Assembly: GCF_040807025.1 (NCBI RefSeq) | Contig: NC_090943.1 | Location: 6,620,356 to 6,684,355 of the forward strand | Length of the DNA stretch: 64,000 nucleotides | From: Struthio camelus | Lineage: Eukaryota > Chordata > Aves > Struthioniformes > Struthionidae | Reading direction: 5' to 3' | Shown here: positions 22,337 to 33,775 of the stretch, one piece after another | Position numbering within the stretch: position 1 is the first letter of the stretch | Layout of the letters: every line of letters begins with the position of its first letter | The notes under the pieces: generated by a model | Told to the model about the DNA's origin: nothing | The model's input: only the letters and a program-made list of their open reading frames with translations | Database searches by the model: none | Translations under genes and position numbers: made by a program

Positions 22337-25325
22337 GACACTGATATACAGCAATTGCTAGCGAGTGAGAGCTGATCAGAATTGGGTGGCAGCCAGACAG
22401 TCTAGCCGAGCATCCACACACAGAGACATGCTTTAGCAACGCTTTCAGACAGATTTGGCTTCAAACCAGAGGTCTCATTCATCTCTTGACCATAGTCCAA
22501 GCTGAAGTCCTGGCTCTAAACACACCTAAAAATTGAGGAACAAAGCACAGAGCATGATAAACCAACCTACCAGCTGCTGTGCCTTTGTGTACACCCATTC
22601 CCCTCTGACAGAGGTATGCAGGGGACACCAATGATAAAGTCACAGGCAACTTTCTGCCTGAGCTGTGGTACATATTGGCGAAGACACCATCTTCTACCAG
22701 CAGTTTTCTCCCTTAGAAACCTCTGGGCCAGTTGCCACAGTTTCAAATTTGGAGCCAGTCACAAGATTGGTTTAATATTCAGGTAATGATCTTCTCTACC
22801 AGTATGGCTCAAGGGTTTTTCTAGCATTCTGGGTGCGGGGGGCTACAGTTTTCATCTTTCTCTTGAGGCCAGGAAAGCCAGTATAGGTTTGGATTTTTTT
22901 TTTTTTTTGTTTCCTTTCTTTTTTAACGAAAGCTGAATTTTCCACTGGATACTTTGCCTTTAGGCCTAAGTAAACCCCCAGATGCTGGGAAAGCTGGCAA
23001 CACAGCTTCTGGCACCATAGGCCCAAGTGCCTCAGAGATGGCGAAGCTAATGAGGCCTTGGGATAGAGGATGGTCAGACTTGAGCTGGAGCAGGCACGTA
23101 GGTCTTAACCCCGAGAACCGAGTAGAAATCATCCAACTGCTTCCTGCTGTGGTGTGTGGAAAGCTGAGGGGTCCACTATCTTCCAGGACAGCTGCTGTGC
23201 CTGCTCACACATCAATATATACGATAAATACAAGCGTTAGAGGAGCATGGGCCCAGGGGAGTGTCATGCACCCGTGACCTCTGCAGGAGGATGGTATTTG
23301 GAGCAGAACAGGAAAGGCTGTGCACGTGTGCGCAAGCACCCACACCCCCACACACTGGCAGTGAGCAGAGAGCTGCTTCAACACAGGAAAAGAGAGAAGT
23401 CTGCTCTGATGGACATATCAAAGCCCAGAAATGGGTGAGGGAGAATTCCCAGAGGCAGGACAAAAGGTGACTTTTGCAGCAGCAGAGTCACTGGGTCTGT
23501 CCCATTCCCTCAGTCTCTGTGCTGGCTGGCTAAGATGTTGCAAAGCTGTCTTCCCATCTAGCGCTCTTGCACTGCTTCAGCCCAGCACGTGTACAGGACG
23601 GGTTCCAGCAACAGAGAGCCAAGAGACGTTTGCAAATACGAGGCTTAAAAAAAAGCTAACCCTCTCCCAAACTCCTCTGGCCACTCCGGGAGCAGAGGCC
23701 ACAAGGTGATGGAGGACAGATGGCAAGGAGGGCAAAAGCCTGTTTAACCCAGGGGAGCCAAGTGAAACGCAAGGGTGCTGAAGGCATGTCCCTCTTACAG
23801 TTGTGGAGTGATTTATTGAAAGCTTAAACAAGGAATTGCCTGGCACTTTTTGTTTCCGTGGTACCATAAAAAATGGATGGGAAGTGACTGGGCTGTCTTG
23901 TAGTTTGAATGTTTCATTGGCATGTCATGGAAATCTCCAGAGGATGCCTTGAGGGCATGAGAACTGGCTGATGGAATGTGCTAGTTTGTTAATTTAATAG
24001 GGTACAGCGTTTTCCCTTAACACCGCACATGCAAATCAGGGTGGTGAATCAGGTCAGCGCCTCTCCCCCATGCTGGGAGTGCTGGGACCCTGATCTCAGG
24101 AGGCATCTCCTATGGGATGCTGAGATCCCCCAGCCCTGCTTGCAGCACCCAGCCGGATCAGCCTGTGAGAGAGGTTTTCAACTCCAAAGTACGTAGAGGG
24201 AAATGAGAAGCAGTATTTCTGTGGTGTAAAAGCCAGTCTGAATAATGCGATAGTATGCAAGGCAATACCAGCTCAGCTGTCTGTGAGGGAACAGATCAAT
24301 GTATATATTGATAGGAGTATAAAAAAGTGCAAGAGGTATGTGGTTCATTGGGGACTTTATCAATGAATCCTTCCAGACTATTAAGGAAAAGTTCTAAAAG
24401 ATTTATGTTGGATTAGTAAAATTACTGTAGTATTTTTAAACCAAGCTACAGAATTCTATGGTCAGGGCATGATTTTCTCTTGAAGGGCAAAAGATGGACT
24501 TACAAATTCCACAGAAACAATCTTATTCTCTAGTAAATTCTATTTACAATTTTAGAGTCCTTTCTATAAATCTTTATTATTTTGATCTCCATCAAATTCC
24601 CTCAATGTTCCCAAATGGAAACTGACAAAACTTACATAAATATTATGTGTGAATGCATGCACGTGTGTGTGAATGCATCCTAAAATTCAATGAACAGATC
24701 TTTGCCTCGCTTGTTACTAGAGGTGAGTCCAGTTCTTCCACAGAGCTGAATGACTTAAGTCCCATTCTGGGAAGGGTTCAGTCCTGTCACAGATACTGCT
24801 TCTTCAGGGGACAGACATAATCCGAAACTAATTGAACTCAGTGGAGCTCTGCTCATTTAGACCAGCCAAATACATTTGAGCTAGCTGAGTTACCCCGTCC
24901 TGTTTCCCTGATGCTGCCAGGACAGTATCCCAGCTGTAGCTTTGCTCTGAAATACCAGGGACATCTGGAATCTGTGTCCCTGAGCGAGTATCATCGCGCA
25001 CTTCCTGAGGCTTAAGCGGCCATCCTGCAAGGTTGTAGGGTGCCACCGAGCATGGGCTTCATGTCAGCAGCTTCCTTGTGTGGTGGTGGTGGGGACCCCC
25101 AATGCTGGCAGTGACGTGCTTTGACTGTTCATCTGATGGCTTTCCACTAGTGTTCATTTCCCAGAGTGCATGGTTTGGTTTCAGGTTCTTTGCCCTACGC
25201 CGGATCCCAACTGCTCCACCAGATAGGGAAGAAATTGCCATTAAGCTGCAGAGGTAACCTCTCATGGTACTTTTGTTTTGTGGCGAGGAGGACATAGTGA
25301 GGGAAATTACTAGCTTCTATTGAAA
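22337..25325. other. Non-coding stretch, no gene seen
   Basis: It contains a run of 15 T at 22894-22908 and a near-tandem pair of the 13-mer tgtgtgaatgcat at 24646-24658 and 24666-24678. The 24.1-24.7 kb part is AT-rich and unassigned. Open frames are short and unconvincing. Confidence 0.5.
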
Positions 25326-25332
25326 TCTCAGT

Positions 25333-25385
25333 GCCTGATCCTGTAATTGATATGTGGGCAAAGCTCCCTTTGAAATCAGGTGGGC
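25333..25385. repeat. Ancient dispersed repeat fragment (unclear family)
   Basis: The string 'gcctgatcctgtaattga' followed by 'gtgggcaaagctccctttga' resembles a phrase common in sauropsid non-coding DNA ('tgatcctgcaatt..gtgggcaaa.ctcccattgaaatcaatgg'). It may belong to the same broad class as the foldback at 22261. A repeat-library search would settle it. Confidence 0.3.
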
Positions 25386-26481
25386 TTTTGTTTCCAGCTG
25401 TACAAAAGCATACGCCTTGTGGATCCATAAACAGATTTTTTTTTTTTTTGAACTCCATCAACCTTCTCTCTGTCACTCCATCTGTTCCCAAAAGAAGTCG
25501 GGGGGGATAAACATGAAGTGAAAATGTTTTCTGGAAAAAAAAGGGAAGTATGGTCATGAAAATCTGACTGAAGTTCATTCCCAAACTATTCAGTACCAGC
25601 TGCACAGCAGGAGAGTGGATCCAAGTGGACAGTTGCAGCAGTCGTGTTTGATCTCCCAGGGAACTGCACCAGTGCCAATTCCTGCAGCAGTACCAGTAGC
25701 TTGCAGCTAAACAAGACTGCTCCTCAGAGGTGGACTGGTCTTAATATAATGACTAGATGATGAAGAACCTACCACACCCCTTTCTAACCAGTGATTAAGT
25801 AAGTCCCTTTGGTGCAGCATTTACCTCATCTGACCTCCAGCCTGTGCTTCCCTACGGCTACATCTATATTGCAGTGGGTAACTGTGGGCTTGACTTTGCA
25901 GAGCTGAGTATCTCTGTTCCTCCTGGCTGCTGAGGGAGATGTCTCCATCCTGTGCCCAAGTTTTCCAGCCTAAGCAGCCATGTGCCTGCTCCATAATTTT
26001 TGTCTAAGCCTAGAAGGAAGGTCAGGCTTCACCTACAGCAAGAACTACCTGATGCTTCTGCTCAGAGCACAGGGATCTGGGTTCCTCTCACTACGCAGTC
26101 CATCTGTCTGGAAATTAGCTCCATTCCTGTTTCAGAAGACTAATCCCTTAACAAAGCCCTCCTTCATGTGAGGAAGACCAGTGGGATGAGGACTCCATCT
26201 GAACATTTTACCTGACACTTCTGTGGGGCTTGAAAATTAAGTTCTGGTAGTACTTCAAAACATCTGCATTTCTCCTCACTTCCTTCTTTCAGCCCTAAGC
26301 AGGAGTACCAAGGTGAAGAAACAGGTCATTTCTGGGGTATTTCCAACCCCAGCTAAAACCAGGACACGCGAAAGCCCAGGCTGAACTGCAAATGGACATC
26401 CAGACCGTGCAAAGCCTATTCAGACCTGAACCAACTGCCTGATACTTTTGGAGTTCCTCTGACATTCTTCCTACTCAAGGA

Positions 26482-26525
26482 TGACAATCTGCTTAGGGAC
26501 AGGGACCATCTATCTGGAATGGAGT
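26482..26525 (+). mobile_element. Possible L2/MIR-type 3'-end trace
   Basis: The segment 'gacaatctgcttagggacag' and the following 'ggaccatctatct' resembles the L2 LINE 3' phrase 'gactgtaagctccttgagggcagggaccatctct'. Only about 40 bp is recognisable, so this is a weak call. Confidence 0.3.
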
Positions 26526-28617
26526 ATGGATATAAGCAAATAGATTTCAAATCATCCTGCCAGCCACCTTTCAGTGACCCCAGGATGTTTCATACAGGCT
26601 GTAAAATAAGAGCAGTTAGCCTGACATGTTGTTCCAGCTACTGCTCCCTCAGATACCTGTGTAAAGCTTTTTCTGGCCTGTTTGCGCTATGTTCTTGTGC
26701 ATTAAGTGGAGATGGAAGCACAAATCTATAAAGGTGTTGTTATGGCAGCTCTTTCAGCAGCATCACTGCAGCATGATTGTATTACAGCCCTTAGCATACT
26801 ATGAGCAAGAAGCTTCAGTACAGCCATGGAGACAGATGGCTAAAGTAACTGAAAAACCTAGCTGCATCAAACATGCTATCCAGCAAGTACTCATCAGGAT
26901 CCTACGGAAAGTGCAGCCAATCTGCACCTGCAAGTCCATACATATGTCCCATCAAGCATTCTCATCCATTTCCTTAGAGTGACAGCAAATCCACAGCCAT
27001 CTTTTCTCCCGTGTTCACGTCTCTTCCAGAGTGTTTAAGAAGGATGTATGGCATCCTGCTGCTAACCATTCCCATAATGTGTCCTGCTCAGCATCCTCCC
27101 CAATATACATCACTGACCTCTGCTGTATGATGGATACCAGACCAAAGGAATTAACCATTCTTCTGTTCTTACTTAGTTAGGAAGCAATAACCTTTCAGTG
27201 CTCCCTAATGTACCAGATATGTCAGAGCATCCCACTGTGACTTCAAAGGAATGTCATAGGAATAGGAAGCACAGAAGCAGCAGCGAGGCAATTAATGATA
27301 CGATCTTGTAGAGCAGTTCCCCTCTTCCACTTCCTAATGCCACTTAGTGTGTTTCCATTAATGTTAAACCATGTGTTAAAAGTGATTGGACATTGAGAAA
27401 TGAAGTCTCTCCTAGAAAGAACTGGATACCGCTGTACTGTGAATTTACAGCAAAGTCAGGCAGAAGAGCAGAAACCAGCACTAGGACAGGATCTGAAACC
27501 TGCAGAGGGTTCCCTTTGGGGAACGAGCAGCAGTATAACCAACTTTCCTCTTGCATGAATATCTCCCACCCAACTCAGTTTACCTGATCTTAATTACAAG
27601 AGGAGCAAACGCTCTGCCTGGGATCCTGCTCTTGCTATGCAGTCAAGGCCATTGGCAAGACAAACGTGCACAGTTCCATGAGCAATGGAAAAAAAATAAA
27701 GTCTGATTTGCCTTAAATATTACCCATAACAAAAAACACAGTTTCTCTCTGGCAAGAGAGAGTCTACTAGTTCAGGGTCTGTGTGGCCATCACCTGAACA
27801 AATACTGTGTGCTCTGCTGACAGGGGAAATACAGGGATGATTTATGCTGCAAGGGACCTATTTGCAGGCCCTTCTAAGCCCTTCCAAGCTCCTGCCCTGC
27901 CACGCTGCACTGCTGCTTTATGCCTAGTGCGTGTTCCCCTTTCATCATGTCTAGGAGCATTTCAGTGCGTCTTTCTCTAGGAGGAGATTTCACCTGACAC
28001 CTCAACAAGCTAAAGTGGGGCAGGGAAGAGGACAGGACCCACCTCAGCTGTCTCGCTGTCATGCCCTGGGTTTGGCCTAACAGCCAAGCAGTGACCGATA
28101 GGAACGTCACAGCGCAGGAATGCCCAGGCAGCGGTGGCGATGGCCTTGCCTGGGGTGAAGTCTGGGCCTCACGCTCACTTTTGTGAATCACTTTGATATT
28201 GGCTTAAATATCTCTGGGGACACATTGCTCCCCGTATGACGTGAAAAGGTGGAATGATCAGTGCCTGGTTGGTTATGGGCAGCCGGTTCCTCCTTGTGCG
28301 GCTGCACTTGCCTGGATGGAGGATGTTCTCCTACTGTCTGTGGGAAGGGAGTGAGGAGTGAGACCTAATTACAACAGTCACATCCAGACTGTGTTAGTCC
28401 ATTTAGACCGAGGATCTGAACTCATGCCGGCATTAGCAGTACGCAAAACCTAGAAGCCTGCTTCCACTGCCTGCCTTTCTCTGTTATTTATTGCTCTGAT
28501 GTATAAAGGCTCTACAGGCTTTAAGCAGACAAGGAAAAATCTGGCCAGCAAGCCACTGCACAGGGTGAATGTAACTGGGGCAGTAAAGCACCTTCGCGCT
28601 TCCCCTGGGGCAGAGGG

Positions 28618-29397
28618 TTGGCGACGGTGGGAACAGGTCCCTGCGTCGCATGTTGGGGCAGAGAACGCCGATTCCTTCTGTGGGAGCCCTTGTATTTCTG
28701 TGCAAAAAACAACCCGAAGGGTTTGTTTGCAGAAAAAAGGAGAAAAGGATTATCTTCCTCCCTCCTCGTGGCTTTTTTTCCGAAAGTGCTTCAGGGCAGG
28801 AGCTGCCTGGTTGTTTGTACTCCAGCTCAAAGGGTGCCGGAGGTCTGCTGCTCCTCGCCGGGGCAGCACAGCAGCTGCTACGTTAGCAGGGCCTGTTTGA
28901 CCGTTTTCTCCGTCTGTTCCATGCAGGCAGCCCTGAATCCAACATCGAGCCAGCAACAGTGCCTGCTTGCAAGTGGGAAGGAAGAGAAGATGGAGTGGGG
29001 GAAGAAATGGAGGAAGATTTCTCTCTGGAAGAGAAACTGTAAACAAGAAAGGTGCATTTCCCCCGAAGCCTTTTTTGCCAGCATGCAGGAGGCAAAGCTC
29101 TTTCTCCTCCTTGTGCAGGTGTTCAGTGAGTCTCACGGCTCACACAACAGATTTCGGCTTGTGGCTCCTTCTGCTCATCTCCTTTTTCTCCCTAATGTGC
29201 CCTCCATACTCAGCTTTTCATTTTTTGCGTCTCCGTCTCTAATTATCTTTTCTCTCCTGCTGCTTCTGATGAATTGCTCCAGTTTTTCATATCTTTGGGG
29301 CTCTGCAGCTTCTTGGGGAGCTAGGCTAGAGAGTTATATTTTTCATCCCTCTCAGTCATTACAAAAGACAGTCCTCTCAGATGAGGACGTTCATTAA
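28618..29397 (+). other. 259-codon open frame, not accepted as a gene
   Basis: The frame is long for random sequence but has no recognisable domain. Its C-terminal third is rich in Leu, Phe and Ser, which comes from a pyrimidine-rich DNA stretch. Frames of 133 and 91 codons on the same strand and 128 on the opposite strand overlap it, so the whole region simply lacks stops. No start context or splice structure is convincing. A transcribed, lineage-specific sequence remains possible. Confidence 0.15.
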
Positions 29398-30197
29398 ACT
29401 GATTTGGGAAGCTTGGTCTGTCTTCACTGTGTGTGTTTGCGTAAGCATGGAGAAAGTAATTAAAATGCACAGGAAATGGAGACCGGAATTACAAGAAAGG
29501 CTGGCCCTAACCTTAGGGATATGGGGGTAAGGTACTCATTTTGTTTTTAATGGGCATCTCCATCACTGGAATCATAAGACACGGATGTGAGTTTCCTTTC
29601 CTCCTTCACTCCAGTGTCTTTGCACATGTGAAAAGGGTGTGTGAAAGACACAGGTGATGATTACCTGCATGCAGAACTGTGTCCCCTAAACTCCTCAGTT
29701 TACTGGAAGATCCTGACCTGTAACAAATCATTAATGCAGATACGGTGGGGGAAGTAAGGGTACTTATTTGCCCTCTGTATTTGGAAGTCTTTACGATTCC
29801 CAGGTCCCAACTTCTCTCTGCAGCCAGGCAAGCTTGAAAAATATTTTTTAACACAAAAGCTGAGATTAATCTGACTCCAGAAGATGATGGTTTAAGGGAG
29901 AGAAGTATGTAGAATATGAAAAACACAGAGATAACAGTGCCAGGATTGGCTTTTTATGCTGCTAATGGGGCAAGCAAACAATCTAGGAGATATATATTGC
30001 AAGGAGAGGGCAAGGAGTGGGGTGGTTTCAGTGGGGAGGTCAGCTCACAATGAAAGCATAGCTCTGGGGGCCGTGAAATCTCAGTCCTTTTTTTCACCTC
30101 TTCCACAGCCCCTCTAAGTCAGGAGTAAGTTACCTCCTCCTTATGCTTGTCCTCAGTAAAAGTCTGTTATCACTTTTACTCATTGTCTTCTTCATTT

Positions 30198-30275
30198 ATT
30201 GACCTTGAAATGCCTCAAGGCAGGGCCTGCTTTTGCTGTGTGCGGTTCCTGATACCCAGCAGGCCCAAATGAGCC
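30198..30275 (+). mobile_element. L2/MIR-type 3'-end fragment
   Basis: The text 'gaccttgaaatgcctcaagg' followed by 'cagggcctgcttttgctgtg' and 'ctgatacccagcagg' follows the order of the L2 LINE 3' end, which MIR3-type SINEs share (gactgtaagctccttgaggg, cagggactgtgtctgt, gtatccccagcgcc). The copy is short and diverged. Confidence 0.45.
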
Positions 30276-30279
30276 TTTG

Positions 30280-31765
30280 AGCGGCGCTGCGACTGCTTCG
30301 AAGCTATGCAGTAGCTAGTAGCAGAAAATTTGGTTTGTTCAGATGCCTCTGAGGTCTCTGCTTGCTCTCCGAGTGGAAATGGCCATTGTTTAAACAAGGC
30401 TGTGGTAGGCAAGCAAGGCCCAGGAGGCAGGACACATTCAGTCCGGCCTGATGCCACTCTAATGTGCCTAATTGGCTTGGAGCTTGTGTCTGCAGGTGAG
30501 CAGCTCTGCAGACATGTGCCTAGCAGAAGAAGCACGTTCGCTTCAAGGCTCTGCAAATAAATTGGCTGCCTTGGGCAGAGTTTCAGGCTGACGCTGAGAT
30601 ATGAAGCCAGAGCAACCTGAGGTATGCTTTGGAGATTCATGGCCTGCTGAAGACCATGAAAAGGATTCTACTGGCTAGAATCTCATGGTTCCTGCTCTGT
30701 AATGCAGCTGCCCTTCACCGTTTCTGACTGTGAAGGTTTTCCATTAGACCAGCATTGCTGCCTCTCCCCTTTGCCAGACCCTTGCAGCAGCCATAGATAC
30801 TACTAGACCTGGCTGTGGCCAGCAGGTAGGATCCCAGAGCAGAGGAGAGGCATTGGTGGGGCACTGCGAAGAGTCAAAAAGATCAAGTTTCTTTCTCAGT
30901 GTGACTTCGTGTGTTTTGCATCAGCCCTTTTGGCTGGGACCCCCTTGCTGATGAAGTCACAGCAGTGCACTATCACTATCCCTGCATGCTCTGCATGTGC
31001 CTCCCTCAAATATCAGAGGTAGACTTTGAGAGCGGGATTCAGCTGACTGTATATAGACAGCTACACATCAGGCTAATCAGTGGAAACACAGTAAGCAGTG
31101 TCCAGGGTTCATCTCTTCCTAAAAGAGACATCTCCTTGGGGTTGGAGATCTTCTCCATCCATATAGGGTGTATAGATCATGCCCGCTAAATGCCTCACAC
31201 TCTGTGTTGCCTATTAAGGCAGCTGGGATGACTGGCTCATATGGAGACATCGAAGCTGAAGGTGTCTAAAGTTAGGCTGCCTTACAGGGTAGGCAAGATA
31301 TTGGGGTCTGAAATGGCAAGGCTGGGCTTGTAGAGCAGCTGTTTTGAGACCCTGCAGCAACGGGAACCCCTAAGCAGGCAAGTACAGTGCAACATGCACA
31401 AATGCTCCTTTTCCAGCTCCTTTCTCTCTCCTTGAGAGAGAAAACGTGTGTGTGCGTATGAGAAAGAGAGAGCAAGAGCCAGAAAGAGATACATGGCAAG
31501 AGGGAGGGTGGGAAGCAGGAAGGGATGATTTAGTACTGTTCACAAGGTATGTCCTGTACTTGCCTCTTCTCCAAGGTCTTGGCACCAGCACATTTCTCTG
31601 CAGAGGAGCCAGAGGTGCGTTCCTCCAAAGTGATACTCTATCAAACAGGAAAGCCATTTACTTTCTGCTGGCTCTGCAGATTTTCAGTGCCTGCAACTGC
31701 AGACCTAAAAGTTTATCTTAGCAGAGGAATTTATATGGGGCTGTGAGATGGGCTCGTGTTATATG
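30280..31765. other. Non-coding stretch, no gene seen
   Basis: Nothing assignable. A GT- and GA-rich low-complexity patch lies at 31444-31490. Frames of up to about 141 codons on the minus strand have no recognisable motif. Confidence 0.5.
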
Positions 31766-31769
31766 GCTC

Positions 31770-31998
31770 TAAGTAGTTACACGAAGCCTCTGTGGGCTAA
31801 TAAAACGGTATTAATTGTATTGCTAAGGTTGCATTTTAAACATTAAATTATGGATGCCTTGATAGCGTCGTGAAAGCCAGCATCTTGACATGACCTAACC
31901 ATTATCTATGGAAATGGCTAAAATGCCTTTTTACAATATACTCTGGCTGATTTAACTCTTTGAGGCGACTCGTCACATTAAATTATTTCCTCAGGCAG
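31770..31998. promoter_or_regulatory. Candidate conserved non-coding element
   Basis: AT-rich but complex sequence carries repeated homeodomain-type cores: 'gggctaataaaacgg' (31794-31808), 'tattaattgtattg' (31809-31822), 'acattaaattatgg' (31840-31853) and 'acattaaattatttcc' (31976-31991). Other distinctive blocks are 'aaccattatctatgg' (31897-31911) and 'gaggcgactcgtcac' (31962-31976). The exact 11-mer 'acattaaatta' occurs twice, about 136 bp apart. This is one of the most enhancer-like stretches in the window, but only by motif content. Confidence 0.3.
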
Positions 31999-32334
31999 AG
32001 GGAGAGCAGGGACACTTTTCCTCTCTCTTTCCCCATCGCCAGCATCCCTGCTCTTTTCTTGCATTGTTCCCCAACTACCTTTTACCTGTCCAGCATCATT
32101 TAGCCCAGAAATAGCAGGTATTACATCACAATTTCTGCTTCTGTGATCTGAATGAAGTGTCAGAAAAAATTGTTTGGCTGGGTGTCAGCCGCTTCTTTCC
32201 TCTTCCACTAGTTTAAAGGGGATGTTGCTTTAAAAATGGGGAAAGGAGGCCTTGGTTCTCCTGCTTAGTTCATTGACAGTGGGGTAAAATCACCCTGAGA
32301 CCACTGTGTACCCCGAGGCATTTCCCAGGGAAGC

Positions 32335-32395
32335 GCAGAATGATTGCTCCCATTATACAGCTGGAGAAAGGAAGAGTTGGTTTTCTGATCACAGG
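32335..32395 (-). mobile_element. Possible MIR fragment
   Basis: The string 'gattgctcccattatacagc' (32342-32361) followed by 'tggagaaaggaagag' resembles the reverse complement of the MIR 3' half (attattatccccattttacag, atgaggaaactgag). No other MIR block is clear, so the call is tentative. Confidence 0.35.
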
Positions 32396-32956
32396 CTACA
32401 TTTGCTGCCTTGACTTTATTTCCTCTGACTCTAAAGGGAGCCTGGGGATGAGCTCTGAGGTGGCCAGCAACATTTAGCCAGATGAACGCATGAAAAACGG
32501 CATGTTTGATGTCAGGATCAGACTGTCATAGACACCCTGAGCCCCAAACCAACGATCTCCTGGTGCCCAGGCCCAGGCCCAGGCATGTACTAAGAGTCCC
32601 GTAAAAGGAGGAGGTTTGCAAGCATCCTTCCTCTTCTCCTCCACCTTCACCTATGGGGCAAAGATGCTGATGCCACCCTTCTCTTGCTAGATGCAGCTCC
32701 CTTTTCCCCTTACCTGTCTGACACATTGTGGCCAGGCAGGGAACTTGTTTTTCGTTCCATAGCAGCTGTCTTCTGAGCCCTAAACCTATCCTGGGTGGTT
32801 TTGGGGAACTGACATTCCCCCAAGAGCTACTGTCTGGGAGTGGGATCCAGACTAGACAGGGAGTCAGGGCCAGCTTGTTCTCTCTCCATCCCTGACCCTG
32901 TCCCAGGTCTCTTTGAGCCATGGTCCACAAGCACTGTTCCTCTTTCAAGTACGGGT

Positions 32957-33040
32957 GTAAAAATTTAGGTGCCTAAATCCTCCCTATCCTGTGGGACTGG
33001 AGAGAATGGCCTGAATTTCAAAGTCACTTAGCACCCAGGT
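32957..33040. repeat. Possible ancient dispersed repeat
   Basis: It begins with the near-palindrome 'tttaggtgcctaaat' (32966-32980) and continues through 'tgaatttcaaagtcacttagcac'-like sequence. The ttaggtgcctaa phrase recurs in many sauropsid non-coding sequences, and a relative ('ttttaggtgcc') occurs at about 8159 in this window. I do not know the family. Confidence 0.25.
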
Positions 33041-33749
33041 GGTCGACTGGCAGTAGTGGGATAAAGCCTCAAGGTCTTCTGTGAGTTATGGTTTAATGTT
33101 CTTTGACAGTACATTCTTCAGAGGGGAATGGGATTTGTGGGATAAGGCGTAGTGCTGGGAATCGGGGGATCCAGCGTAGTTCATCACCTGGTGGTGATGG
33201 ACTTCATCTCGTGATTTTGAGGAAACTCAGTCTAGGAAATAGGTGATACCTGGGAAACTCAATATCAAGTGATGTGAGGTCTATGCATAGAAAGCAAAGG
33301 GAAAGGGCCAAGAATAATCCATAGAGCCATTTTATGCTTGGTTCAGGCAGGTACTTCACACGCTCTTCCCCATTTTGTCCCAGGTGCAAAATATCACCAT
33401 GCATTGGCATCTCTGATGGTGCAAAACAGAGGCCAGGCAAGGCTACCCTGGACACAGCTGCCAAGGAAACCCCCAACATACCGTGGGGGCTGCGCAAGGT
33501 CTGTAGGTCTGACAGCCTTGGCTCTCAGCCCGAGGAGGAAACCAGAGGGGGAATTCACTGGCCCCTGCTAATCTAATTAGAGGGGTCAGCCCCAACGGCC
33601 AATTCTAACACAGCAAATGTCAGCAGCAACTCTTCCCTCAGTGGCTGTTTGAGGGTAGGGGGCAGAGCTGGCAGCGAAGCCCTTCAGGGCTGAAAACCAC
33701 GTGTGCTGCTGAGAAGAAAACTAATAAGACTAATAAGAATTTAGGCTCA

Positions 33750-33775
33750 GTTGTTTGTTTGTTTGCTTGTTTATT
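33750..33775. repeat. Imperfect (TTTG)n repeat
   Basis: About six tetranucleotide units of TTTG, with one interruption, lead into an AT-rich stretch. It is a simple repeat without coding context. Confidence 0.8.

Larger units (their letters stand above)
25386..30190. other. Non-coding stretch with weak repeat traces
   Basis: It is mostly unassigned. A run of 14 T at 25436-25449 lies just inside. The 28.5-29.4 kb part has unusually few stops on both strands (see the 259-codon frame). A short L2-like trace lies at 26482-26525. Confidence 0.5.
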
